The notes beneath the pieces are model-generated. The model saw only the letters and a list, made by a program, of their open reading frames with translations. It made no database searches and was not told the DNA's origin. This document shows positions 1 to 7,707 of a stretch of 9,238 nt of DNA, in pieces (position 1 is the stretch's first letter; the number at the start of each line of letters is the position of its first letter). Source of the DNA: JAEKLB01 sp050249235 (GTDB lineage Bacteria; Actinomycetota; Acidimicrobiia; Acidimicrobiales; CADCSY01); the NCBI GenBank assembly GCA_050249235.1, contig JBFWQW010000110.1:1-9238 (forward strand), in the 5' to 3' direction. Position numbers and translations under genes: made by a program.

Positions 1-1640
1 ATGCCTTCGAGGAACCCGGCGCTGGCGTCGATGTAGTAGAGCAACGGGACCTCCTTCAGGAACCACGAGAGCACGAAGGTGTCCACCACGATCGGCAGCG
101 CCTCCACGAAGACGAGGACGATGCCGTCGGTGATGCCCTGCACGACGGCCTCGAACTGCTCGGTGGGCAGGGCCCGGATGGCCGTCGGGCTGTTCAGCAG
201 GCCGGCTTCGCTGGTCAGGTCGAGATCGGGCAGCATCCGGCCGAGGGTGTCGTTGAGCCGCCCGGTCATGAGCGTGCCGAAGAGGGCGACGCCGAAGGCG
301 CTGCCCAGCGATCGGAAGAAGTTCACCGACGAGGTGGCCGCGCCCATGTCGTCCTTGGATGCGGTGTTCTGGACGGCGATCGTCATGATCGGCATGGCCG
401 TGCCGATCCCGAGGCCGAGCATCGCCATGCCGATGGAGACGAACGTCCGGCTGGAGGTGGTCTCCAGCTGGGCCAGGAAGGCCATGCCGACGGTGGCCAC
501 TCCCGTCCCGATGATCGGGAAGACCTTGTAGCGGCCGGTGGCGTTGACGATGCGGCCCGACACGTTGGAGCCGACGACGACGCCCCCCATCATCGGGACG
601 AGGAGGAGGCCCGACGAGGTGGCCGAGACGCCCTTGACCACCTGGAGGAACAGCGGCAGGAACACCGCGCCGCCCACCATGACGCCGCCGAGCAGCGCGC
701 CCTGGATGACGCAGATCCGGAAGACGGGGTCCCGGAACATGCGCAGGGGCAGGATCGGCTCGACGTGCCGGCGCTCCTGGAGCAGGAAGAGCACGGCCGT
801 GACGAGGCCGACCACGGCGAGCCCGACGATGACCGTCGACCCCCAGGCGTACTCCTTGCCGCCCCAGACCGAGGCGAGGATCAGGGTCGTGACCGAGGTG
901 GTCATGAGCGCGGCGCCGAGGATGTCGATGGGTCGCTTCTCCGACGGCTTCGGCACGTGGAGGTAGCGGGCCACGACGGCCAGGGCGACGAAGCCCAGCG
1001 GGAGGTTGATGTAGAAGACCCACCGCCACGAGAGGTGGTCGACGAAGAAGCCGCCGACGAGCGGGCCGAAGATGCTCGACGAGGCGAAGACGGCGGTGAA
1101 GTAGCCGGTGTACTTGCTGCGCTCCCTGGGTGAGAGCAGGTCGCCGAGGATCGTGAAGGTCATCGCCAGCAGCCCACCGCCACCGATCCCCTGGATGCCA
1201 CGGGTGACGATCAGCATCAGCATGTTCTGGGACATGCCGGCCAGGACCGACCCGACGAGGAAGATCACGATGGTGCCCTGCAGCATGATCTTGCGGCCGT
1301 AGATGTCGCTGATCTTCCCGAAGAGCGGGACGCTGGCCGTCGAGCTCAGCAGGTAGGCGGTGACGACCCAGGAGAGGTGGTCCAGCCCCCCGAGCTCGCC
1401 GACGATGGTGGGCAGGGCGGTCGACACGATGGTCTGATCGAGCGCCGACAGGAGCAGGCAGGTCATGAGGGCGCCCATGACCAGGGTCAGCGCCCGCTGC
1501 TGGTCGGGCGTGCGGCCGGCCCTGGCGGTGCCGCCGGTCAGGATGTCGCTGCCGCCGTCGGTGCTCGTGGTGCCGTTGGTGCTGGTGGTGCCGTTGGTGC
1601 TGTTGGTGCTGGTCGTGCCGTCGGTCGGGTTCGTCGCCAT
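1..1640 (-). CDS. MFS drug-efflux transporter, DHA2 (EmrB/QacA) family, 3' end cut by window edge
   Basis: Reading leftward from the ATG at 1640, the frame stays open to the window edge, giving 546 visible residues. The protein has the hydrophobic segment pattern of a 14-helix drug:proton antiporter in the cytoplasmic membrane. Visible signatures are LDQTIVSTALPTI (about residues 67-79, helix 1 motif of this subfamily), the motif A loop GKISDIYGRK (108-117) and the antiporter motif C FGPLVGG (191-197). The segment VLSWFLKEVPL (about 523-533) is the characteristic end of the last helix, so little of the C-terminus is missing. Residues 1-45 are a polar, cytosolic, Thr/Ser/Asn/Gly-rich tail with an internal repeat. 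The gene is divergent from a MarR regulator, so it is probably its target and is induced by a toxic ligand. Substrate cannot be read from sequence. Family assignment is secure; drug specificity is unknown. Confidence 0.93.
   Translation of the reverse strand, partial: MATNPTDGTTSTNSTNGTTSTNGTTSTDGGSDILTGGTARAGRTPDQQRALTLVMGALMTCLLLSALDQTIVSTALPTIVGELGGLDHLSWVVTAYLLSSTASVPLFGKISDIYGRKIMLQGTIVIFLVGSVLAGMSQNMLMLIVTRGIQGIGGGGLLAMTFTILGDLLSPRERSKYTGYFTAVFASSSIFGPLVGGFFVDHLSWRWVFYINLPLGFVALAVVARYLHVPKPSEKRPIDILGAALMTTSVTTLILASVWGGKEYAWGSTVIVGLAVVGLVTAVLFLLQERRHVEPILPLRMFRDPVFRICVIQGALLGGVMVGGAVFLPLFLQVVKGVSATSSGLLLVPMMGGVVVGSNVSGRIVNATGRYKVFPIIGTGVATVGMAFLAQLETTSSRTFVSIGMAMLGLGIGTAMPIMTIAVQNTASKDDMGAATSSVNFFRSLGSAFGVALFGTLMTGRLNDTLGRMLPDLDLTSEAGLLNSPTAIRALPTEQFEAVVQGITDGIVLVFVEALPIVVDTFVLSWFLKEVPLLYYIDASAGFLEG
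1557..1619 (-). repeat. Short in-frame tandem repeat encoding GTTST(N/D) in the transporter N-terminus
   Basis: Codons 8-28 of the MFS gene consist of three hexapeptide units GTTSTN, GTTSTN and GTTSTD with an extra half unit STN after the first. The underlying 18-base units are nearly identical in DNA, which points to replication slippage. The segment lies before the first helix and would be a flexible cytosolic tail. Copy number may vary between strains. No function is implied by the sequence. Confidence 0.8.
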
Positions 1641-1646
1641 CTCCCG

Positions 1647-1674
1647 TTGACCCTACGATCGTTTCTTGTAGTCT
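1647..1674 (+). promoter_or_regulatory. Promoter-like -35/-10 pair for the marR gene
   Basis: TTGACC (1647-1652) is separated by 16 bases from TAGTCT (1669-1674), which fits TANNNT. Eight bases lie between the -10 and the ATG at 1683, again predicting a leaderless or near-leaderless transcript. The element overlaps the opposing MFS promoter almost completely, so the two polymerases would compete for the same DNA. The -10 sits inside the near-palindrome at 1666-1678, consistent with autorepression. Motif-based prediction only. Confidence 0.5.
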
Positions 1675-1678
1675 GCAA
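1650..1678 (-). promoter_or_regulatory. Promoter-like -35/-10 pair for the MFS gene
   Basis: Read on the minus strand, TTGCAG (1678-1673) is followed after exactly 17 bases by TAGGGT (1655-1650), a TANNNT actinobacterial -10. Nine bases separate the -10 from the ATG at 1640, so the transcript would have at most a 2-3 base leader. A GGGAG abuts the ATG directly, too close for a normal Shine-Dalgarno. The -35 hexamer is one arm of the near-palindrome at 1666-1678, so a repressor there would block this promoter. Inferred from motif and spacing only. Confidence 0.55.
1666..1678. promoter_or_regulatory. Candidate MarR operator (near-palindrome)
   Basis: TTGTAG and CTGCAA are inverted copies with one mismatch around a central T. 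The size and TTG...CAA ends are in the range bound by MarR-family dimers. The site covers the -35 of the MFS promoter and the -10 of the marR promoter, so one dimer could shut both. An overlapping smaller inversion TAGT/ACTA occurs at 1669-1681. It is the only good inverted repeat in the 42-bp gap. Binding by the adjacent regulator is inference. Confidence 0.5.
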
Positions 1679-1682
1679 CTAG

Positions 1683-2276
1683 ATGATGGCCGAACGGGTT
1701 CAGTCGACAAGGGTGCAGTCCGGGGGTCCGGCGGCCGACACAGGGCCCGAATCGAGGACCCCCGAGACGGAGCTGGCCATCACCCGGGTGGCGACGGCGT
1801 GGCGCGACCTTCGCCGCAACGCCTCGATGCAGGCGGTGCGCCGCCAGCTCAACACCACCAGCGCCGGGGTGCTCGACCTCGGCCAGGTCGACACCCTGCA
1901 CCTGCTGGCCGAGGCCGGCGAGCTGCGGATGGCGGAGCTGGCCGAGCGGCTGCGGGTCGACGCGTCCACCGCCACCCGGGCCGCCCAGCGGCTGGTCGAC
2001 GCCGGCTTCGCCGTCCGGCGGGCCGACCCCGACGACCGCCGGGGGGTCGTCGTCGTGATCACCGAGACGGGGCGGGAGACCCAGGCCGAGATCGTGGCCC
2101 GGGCCAGGCGTCTCCTCGACTGGCTGGCGGCCGGCTTCAGCGGCCCGGAGCTGGCCCAGCTCGGCGAGCTCATGACCCGGTTCGTGGCCCGCATCGACGC
2201 GTCCGTCTGCCTCGACCTCGAAGGCGACCTCGACCCCGACGCCGAGCCCGAGCTCGCAGGCGGGGAGCCGGGCTGA
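1683..2276 (+). CDS. MarR-family winged-helix transcriptional regulator
   Basis: This 197-residue protein is a MarR-type repressor that as a dimer would bind DNA near its own gene and release it when a small ligand binds. The winged helix is clear: LRMAELAERLRVDASTATRA (about 81-100) gives helices 3 and 4, followed by AQRLVDAGFAVRR and the wing DPDDRRG (115-121), a hallmark of the family. Flanking helices (about 35-80 and 130-175) form the dimer interface. The first 28 residues and the last 20 (acidic, Asp/Glu/Pro-rich) are probably disordered, making it longer than the usual 140-160 residues. The start could be either of two adjacent ATGs (1683, 1686). Forty-two bp separate it from the divergent MFS efflux gene, its likely target. 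Ligand not predictable. Confidence 0.92.
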   Translation: MMAERVQSTRVQSGGPAADTGPESRTPETELAITRVATAWRDLRRNASMQAVRRQLNTTSAGVLDLGQVDTLHLLAEAGELRMAELAERLRVDASTATRAAQRLVDAGFAVRRADPDDRRGVVVVITETGRETQAEIVARARRLLDWLAAGFSGPELAQLGELMTRFVARIDASVCLDLEGDLDPDAEPELAGGEPG

Positions 2277-2297
2277 CCCCGGGGCCGGACCGCGGCG

Positions 2298-3860
<1,563 letters not shown>

Positions 3861-3873
3861 GCCACCCCCCCTG
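3861..3873 (-). promoter_or_regulatory. Ribosome binding site of guaA
   Basis: Read on the minus strand the bases before the GTG are AGGGGGGGTGGC, giving a G-run about five bases from the start codon that can pair with the anti-Shine-Dalgarno. Of the complete genes here with a well-supported start, guaA is the one with a reasonable SD-like site and without a TANNNT hexamer next to the start, consistent with translation from a longer, probably polycistronic, mRNA. Confidence 0.5.
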
Positions 3874-3878
3874 ACGCC

Positions 3879-4089
3879 GATGCGGAGCAGCCGAGCGGAG
3901 CCTGCGGAGCGAGGCCGGATGGGAGGCTGCGGAGCGCCAGCGGAGCGAGCGGGCGGCGTCCGGTGGATGCGGAGCAGCCGAGCGGAGCCTGCGGAGCGAG
4001 GCCGGATGGGAGGCTGCGGAGCGCCAGCGGAGCGAGCGGGCGGCGTCCGGTGGATGCGGAGCAGCCGAGCGGAGCCTGCGGAGCGAGGC
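3879..4089. repeat. 87-bp perfect tandem repeat, 2.4 copies, between guaB and guaA
   Basis: Copies lie at 3879-3965, 3966-4052 and 4053-4089 (the last is only the first 37 bases). The two full copies are identical at all 87 positions by eye, and the partial copy matches too. The unit itself contains the heptamer GCGGAGC five times, so it looks built from an older, shorter repeat. It also contains small inverted repeats such as GCCT...AGGC. The array fills most of the 231-bp gap between the guaB stop and the guaA start. Since 87 is 29 codons, gain or loss of a unit would not change reading frame across the gap. There are no spacers, so it is not CRISPR. Perfect identity suggests recent expansion or homogenisation. 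Confidence 0.95.
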
Positions 4090-4091
4090 GA

Positions 4092-5576
4092 TCAGACACG
4101 GTAGTTGGGCGCCTCTTTGGTGATCACGACGTCGTGGGGGTGGCTCTCCCGCAGGCTGGCCGGGGAGATGCGGATGAACCGCGAGTCGGACTGGAGGGCG
4201 GCGATGGAAGCGGCCCCGCAGTAGCCCATGGCCTGGCGCAGGCCGCCCACGAGCTGGTGGAGCACGGGGGCGATGGGGCCCTTGTAGGGGACCCGGCCCT
4301 CGATGCCCTCGGGCACGAGCTTGCCGCTCTCGACCGAGCCCTGGAAGTAGCGGTCCTTGGAGTAGGAGCGGCCCTGCATGGCGCCGAGGGAGCCCATGCC
4401 CCGGTACTCCTTGAACCGCTCGCCCTGCTGCACGACGATCTCGCCCGGCGACTCCTCGACGCCGGCGAGGGCGTTGCCGATCATCACGGTGTCGGCCCCG
4501 GCCGCGAGCGCCTTGGCCACGTCGCCCGAGAACTGCACGCCACCGTCGGCGACGACAGGCACGCCGTGGCGCGCCGCGACCTGGGCGCAGTCGAAGATGG
4601 CGGTGATCTGGGGCACACCGATGCCGGCGACCACCCGGGTGGTGCAGATGCTCCCCGGGCCGATGCCGACCTTCACGGCGTCGGCGCCTGCCTGGACGAG
4701 GGCTTCGGTGGCCTCGGCCGTGGCCACGTTGCCGGCGATCACCTCGATGTCGAAGTTGGCCTTCACCTTGGCCACCGTGTCGAGCACGGACCGGGCGTGG
4801 CCGTGGGCGGTGTCCACCACGAGCACGTCAACGCCCCGGTCAACGAGGGCGGCGACCCGCTCGAACACGTCGGGCGAGGCGCCGACGGCGGCGGCCACCC
4901 GGAGCCGTCCCCGGGCGTCCTTGGTGGCGTGGGGATGGTCGATCCGCTTCTGGATGTCCTTCACCGTGATGAGGCCGGAGAGCACGCCGTCCGGACGGAC
5001 GATGGGCAGCTTCTCGATCCGGTTGCGGGCCAGGATGTCCATGGCGCCGTCGAGGTCGGTGCCCTCGGGCGCCGTGATCAGGCGCTCGCTCGTCATCACC
5101 TCGGCGACGGGGCGGTCGCTCGGCGGCTCGAAGCGCAGATCGCGGTTGGTGACGATGCCGACCAGCCGGCCATCGTCGGCGACCACCGGCACGCCCGAGA
5201 TGTGGAAGCGGGCCATGATCTCGAGCACCTCGCCGACCGAGGCGGCCGGGCCGACGGTGATCGGGTCGGTGATCATCCCGGACTCCGACCGCTTGACCCG
5301 GTCGACCTCGTGGGCCTGCTCCTCGATGGGCAGGTTGCGGTGGATCACGCCGATGCCGCCGAGGCGGGCCATGGCGATCGCCAGGCGGGACTCGGTGACG
5401 GTGTCCATCGCGGCCGACACGAGCGGGATGTTCATCGTGATCGTGCGGGTGAGCCGGGTGACGGTCGACGCCTCGGTCGGCTGGACCTCGGAGGCCGCCG
5501 GCACGAGCAGCACGTCGTCGAAGGTCAGGCCCTCACGGCCGAACTTGTCGTCGAAGGACATCGGTGGCTGGGCCAT
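4092..5576 (-). CDS. guaB: IMP dehydrogenase (GuaB)
   Basis: GuaB oxidises IMP to XMP with NAD+, the committed step of GMP synthesis, as a cytosolic tetramer/octamer. The 494 residues are normal for the family. A (beta/alpha)8 barrel starts at LTFDDVLLVPAASEV (17-31) and is interrupted by two CBS domains (about 101-213; SGVPVVADDGRLVGIVTNRD and EKLPIVRPDGVLSGLIT). The catalytic loop GIGPGSICTTR carries nucleophile Cys311. The phosphate site is ADGGVQFSGD (Asp344), and the mobile flap has Arg409-Tyr410 in DRYFQGS. The C-terminus is AAVGASPD-type barrel closed by YRV. The start ATG at 5576 has a -10-like hexamer just upstream; a second Met at residue 6 (MSFDDKFG, 5561) is the alternative. It follows guaB3 by 62 bp and precedes guaA. 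The frame stays open upstream to about 7013, but that extension is not coding. Confidence 0.97.
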   Translation of the reverse strand: MAQPPMSFDDKFGREGLTFDDVLLVPAASEVQPTEASTVTRLTRTITMNIPLVSAAMDTVTESRLAIAMARLGGIGVIHRNLPIEEQAHEVDRVKRSESGMITDPITVGPAASVGEVLEIMARFHISGVPVVADDGRLVGIVTNRDLRFEPPSDRPVAEVMTSERLITAPEGTDLDGAMDILARNRIEKLPIVRPDGVLSGLITVKDIQKRIDHPHATKDARGRLRVAAAVGASPDVFERVAALVDRGVDVLVVDTAHGHARSVLDTVAKVKANFDIEVIAGNVATAEATEALVQAGADAVKVGIGPGSICTTRVVAGIGVPQITAIFDCAQVAARHGVPVVADGGVQFSGDVAKALAAGADTVMIGNALAGVEESPGEIVVQQGERFKEYRGMGSLGAMQGRSYSKDRYFQGSVESGKLVPEGIEGRVPYKGPIAPVLHQLVGGLRQAMGYCGAASIAALQSDSRFIRISPASLRESHPHDVVITKEAPNYRV

Positions 5577-5581
5577 GGGCA

Positions 5582-5587
5582 ATCTTA
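5582..5587 (-). promoter_or_regulatory. -10-like hexamer of guaB
   Basis: TAAGAT on the minus strand, a strong TANNNT match, ends 5 bases before the guaB ATG at 5576, so transcription would begin at or next to the start codon. No good -35 is visible. A GC palindrome CCCCGG-C-CCGGGG at 5599-5611 sits where a -35 or an upstream regulator would bind. The only SD-like GGAGG is 19 bases upstream of the ATG, too far to act. This suggests guaB has its own promoter in addition to any read-through from guaB3. Confidence 0.45.
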
Positions 5588-5638
5588 CGGCACGACCTCC
5601 CCGGCCCGGGGAACCGGGTGCGCGAGCGGGCAGGACCC

Positions 5639-6742
5639 TCAGCGGACGGCGAGGTCGGCCTTCTGGAACTCCTTCAGGGTGGCGTGGCCAGTCATGGCCA
5701 TGGCCCGGCGCACGGAGCCGAAGAGGTTGCGGCGGCCGTCGCCCTCGGACGACGGCCCGACCAGGATCTCCTCGAGCGACCCGAGCCGCCCGACCCTCGT
5801 GCGGCCGCCCCGCGGGAGGGACGGGTGCACCGCGCCCATGCCCCAGTGGAAGCCCCGGCCCGGCGCCTCGTCGGCCGAGGCCAGCGGGGAGCCGATCATG
5901 ACGGCGTCGGCGCCGAGCGCGAACGCCTTGGCCAGGTCGCCGCCGGTGGTCATGCCTCCGTCGGCGATGACGTGGCAGTAGACGCCCGTCTCGTCGAGGT
6001 GACGCATGCGGGCCCCCCGGGCGTCGGCGACGGCGGTGGCCTGGGGCATCCCGATGCCGAGCACGTCGCCGACCGAGGCCGCGTCGCGGGAGCCCACACC
6101 CACCAGGACCCCGGCCGCGCCGGTGCGCATCAGGTGGAGGGCCGACTGGTAGGAGGTGCAGCCCCCGACCAGCACCGGCAGGGGCAGCTCGCGGATGAAG
6201 CGCTTGAGGTTGAGCGGCTCGCCGTCCCGGGCCACGTGCTCGGCCGAGACCACCGTGCCCTGGATGACGAGCAGGTCGACCTCGACCGCCACCAGCGCCT
6301 TGGCCAGGGCCTGCGTGCGCTGGGGGGTGACGGCCGCGGCGGTGACGACGCCGGCCGCCTTGATCTCCCGGATGCGGGCGGCGACGAGCTCGGGATCGAC
6401 GGGCGCGGCGTAGATCTCCCGGAGCCGGGCCGTCGCCCGGTCGTCGGCGAGGGAGGCGATCTCGTCGAGGAGCGGCACCGGGTCCTCGTAGCGGCCCCAC
6501 AGGCCCTCGACGTTGAGGACGCCGAGGCCACCGAGCCGGCCGATCTCGACGGCGGTGGCCGGGCTCACGACGCTGTCGACGGCCGAGCCGAGGAGGGGGA
6601 GGTCGAAGTGGAAGGCGTCGATGTCCCAGCCGAGCTCGATGTCGCCGGGGTCGCGCGTCCGCCGGCTCGGCACGATCGTGACGTCGTCGAAGCCGTACGC
6701 CTGCCGCGCCGTCTTCCCGGTCCCGATCTCGATCTCGGCCAC
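5639..6742 (-). CDS. guaB3: GuaB3-family IMP dehydrogenase-related protein, catalytic Cys absent
   Basis: This 367-residue barrel protein matches the GuaB3 family, IMPDH paralogues without CBS domains that neighbour guaB in actinobacteria such as Mycobacterium. Recognisable segments are YGFDDVTIVPSRRTRDPGDI (16-35), GGLGVLNVEGLWGR (71-84), DLLVIQGTVVSAEHV (156-170) and the phosphate-site motif IADGGMTTGGDLAKAFALGADAVMIG, in line with ADGG of GuaB. Aligning GuaB VGIGPGSICTTR with GuaB3 VGVGSRDAASVG, an ungapped match through GIGMPQATA, puts Ala222 on the catalytic Cys. The Arg-Tyr flap segment is also missing. It may therefore bind a purine nucleotide without oxidising it, acting as a regulator or partner of GuaB; that role is inference. 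The start is GTG at 6742, with a -10-like TAGCCT six bases upstream. It lies 41 bp after the NUDIX gene and 62 bp before guaB. Confidence 0.93.
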   Translation of the reverse strand: MAEIEIGTGKTARQAYGFDDVTIVPSRRTRDPGDIELGWDIDAFHFDLPLLGSAVDSVVSPATAVEIGRLGGLGVLNVEGLWGRYEDPVPLLDEIASLADDRATARLREIYAAPVDPELVAARIREIKAAGVVTAAAVTPQRTQALAKALVAVEVDLLVIQGTVVSAEHVARDGEPLNLKRFIRELPLPVLVGGCTSYQSALHLMRTGAAGVLVGVGSRDAASVGDVLGIGMPQATAVADARGARMRHLDETGVYCHVIADGGMTTGGDLAKAFALGADAVMIGSPLASADEAPGRGFHWGMGAVHPSLPRGGRTRVGRLGSLEEILVGPSSEGDGRRNLFGSVRRAMAMTGHATLKEFQKADLAVR

Positions 6743-6748
6743 CGGTGA

Positions 6749-6754
6749 AGGCTA
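6749..6754 (-). promoter_or_regulatory. -10-like hexamer of guaB3
   Basis: TAGCCT on the minus strand is separated by exactly six bases from the GTG start at 6742, the spacing expected if transcription begins on the start codon. No ribosome site is present in the 25 bases upstream and no clear -35 is seen. The same hexamer recurs upstream of the small gene at 7606. Confidence 0.4.
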
Positions 6755-6783
6755 CGGCAGCACCCGACCGGAGCCCGCCTCGG

Positions 6784-7500
6784 TCACACGCCGGCGAGCA
6801 GCTCCAGGAAGCGGTGGAGGATGCGGGCGGTGGCGCCCCAGACCGTGTCGCCCTCGAGGTCGAACTCGTGCATGTCCCGGTCGAGCGAGCCGTCGATCCA
6901 CCGCTCCCCCCGATGGTGGTCGGCGACGAGGAGGTCGGCCAGGCGGACGGTGAGCACGGCGTCGACCTCGACCGGACTGGCCACCAGATCGGTCGGGGGC
7001 GCGGCCAGGACACCGACGACGGGCACCATCTCGATGCCGGCCAGCGTCACGGTGCGGTCGAGCTCGCCGACCACCTCGACCCCCTCGGGTTCGAGGCCGA
7101 TCTCCTCGTACGCCTCCCGAAGGGCGGTGTCCACGATGTCCTCGCCGGGCTCCTGGCGGCCGCCCGGGAAGGACACGTCGCCGCCGTTCCGGCGCAGCCA
7201 GGCCGCCCGCCGGGTCATCAGCAGCCAGGCGTCGCCGGCATCCTCGTAGAGGGCCAGGAGCACGCCGGCCCGACCGGTGACCTCGCCGCCGGCCAGCCGG
7301 AGGACGGTGGGCGCCGGGGCCGCGGCCATGGCCCGCCTCACCCGGGCCAGGTCGACCGGAGCGGCGGCCGCGTCGGCCCACGACGGGCGCGGGAGGGGAT
7401 GTGCGATCTCCGGGCGCGGGATCCGGTCCCGCTGCGGCCCGCCCCGCTCAGGTGCCGGGTTGCCCACCGGCCAGCGACTCGAGCAGGTCGCGGAGGCCAC
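6784..7500 (-). CDS. NUDIX hydrolase, probable coenzyme A diphosphatase
   Basis: The protein has a complete Nudix box, GX5EX7REUXEEXGU, at about residues 114-136 (Gly114, Glu120, Arg128-Glu129, Glu132-Glu133, Gly135), the Mg2+-binding catalytic helix that hydrolyses nucleoside diphosphates linked to another group. Just upstream, LLMTRRAAWLRRNGGDVSFPGG matches the NuCoA motif LLTxR(S)xxxRxxxGxVxFPGG, which marks CoA pyrophosphatases such as NudL and Pcd1. The C-terminal TVWGATARILHRFL is also typical of that group. It would cleave CoA or acyl-CoA to 3',5'-ADP and phosphopantetheine, controlling CoA pools. The start is uncertain: GTG 7500 gives 238 residues and overlaps the upstream small gene by 53 bp, while GTG 7467 gives 227 residues with a 20-bp overlap. 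Neither has a Shine-Dalgarno, so translational coupling is likely. About 75 poorly conserved residues precede the core. Confidence 0.9.
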   Translation of the reverse strand: MASATCSSRWPVGNPAPERGGPQRDRIPRPEIAHPLPRPSWADAAAAPVDLARVRRAMAAAPAPTVLRLAGGEVTGRAGVLLALYEDAGDAWLLMTRRAAWLRRNGGDVSFPGGRQEPGEDIVDTALREAYEEIGLEPEGVEVVGELDRTVTLAGIEMVPVVGVLAAPPTDLVASPVEVDAVLTVRLADLLVADHHRGERWIDGSLDRDMHEFDLEGDTVWGATARILHRFLELLAGV

Positions 7501-7606
7501 CCGTCTTGAGGTTGGCGATCACCCGGCCGGGGGGCGTCTCACCCCGCTCCCACTCCATCCACCACGCGAGCAGCTTCGTCGGGTCGGCGGGAGGGCGTTC
7601 GTCCAT
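7448..7606 (-). CDS. Small Trp-rich protein of unknown function (52 residues)
   Basis: An ATG at 7606 opens a 52-residue frame ending in TGA at 7448. The product begins MDERPPADPTKLLAWWMEWE, then has GETPPGRVIANLKTGG and LRDLLESLAGGQPGT. It has no membrane segment or signal peptide; two amphipathic helices (about 9-20 and 38-46) joined by a Gly/Pro turn are likely. The sequence is not compositional noise: it has three Trp, a Met and Lys where shadow frames here are Arg/Pro/Gly-rich. A -10-like TAGCCT lies nine bases upstream. Its 3' end overlaps the NUDIX start, suggesting coupling. I do not recognise a named family with confidence. It is too short for routine gene-length cut-offs and could be missed. 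Confidence 0.7.
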   Translation of the reverse strand: MDERPPADPTKLLAWWMEWERGETPPGRVIANLKTGGLRDLLESLAGGQPGT

Positions 7607-7615
7607 ACCGGGCCG

Positions 7616-7621
7616 AGGCTA
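7616..7621 (-). promoter_or_regulatory. -10-like hexamer of the small gene
   Basis: TAGCCT on the minus strand, identical to the one before guaB3, lies nine bases upstream of the ATG at 7606. It follows the groEL terminator hairpins, so it is placed to start a new transcription unit covering the small gene, NUDIX and possibly the purine genes. No clear -35 or Shine-Dalgarno is visible. Confidence 0.4.
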
Positions 7622-7667
7622 TCGACCCGACCCGAACCGGCGCGAGGTGCGGGGAACCCGGGACGCG

Positions 7668-7697
7668 GCAGGAGCCGGCCTCGCGGCCGGCTCCTGC
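7668..7697 (-). terminator. Strong hairpin downstream of groEL
   Basis: GCAGGAGCCGGCC (7668-7680) and GGCCGGCTCCTGC (7685-7697) are perfect inverted copies, a 13-bp GC-rich stem closed by a 4-base loop. It begins 40 bp after the groEL stop. No U-tract follows on either strand, typical for terminators of high-GC actinobacteria. It is the most stable inverted repeat in the window. Confidence 0.75.
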
Positions 7698-7707
7698 TCG
7701 AGACGGT

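Noticed and set aside
3879..4089. Possible CRISPR array
   Set aside because: Units abut directly with no unique spacers, the unit is 87 bp, and no cas genes are near.
3861..4091. Possible purine riboswitch upstream of guaA
   Set aside because: No conserved aptamer core was recognised; the space is occupied by the tandem repeat.
5639..6742. GuaB3 as a GMP reductase
   Set aside because: GMP reductase uses the same loop Cys as IMPDH, and that position is Ala here.
4092..7013. Minus-strand frame of 973 codons that could be read as an N-terminally extended guaB or a fusion
   Set aside because: Only the last 494 codons match IMPDH, starting with a normal N-terminus at 5576. The extension is Arg/Gly/Pro-rich and runs through guaB3 and part of the NUDIX gene in a different frame.
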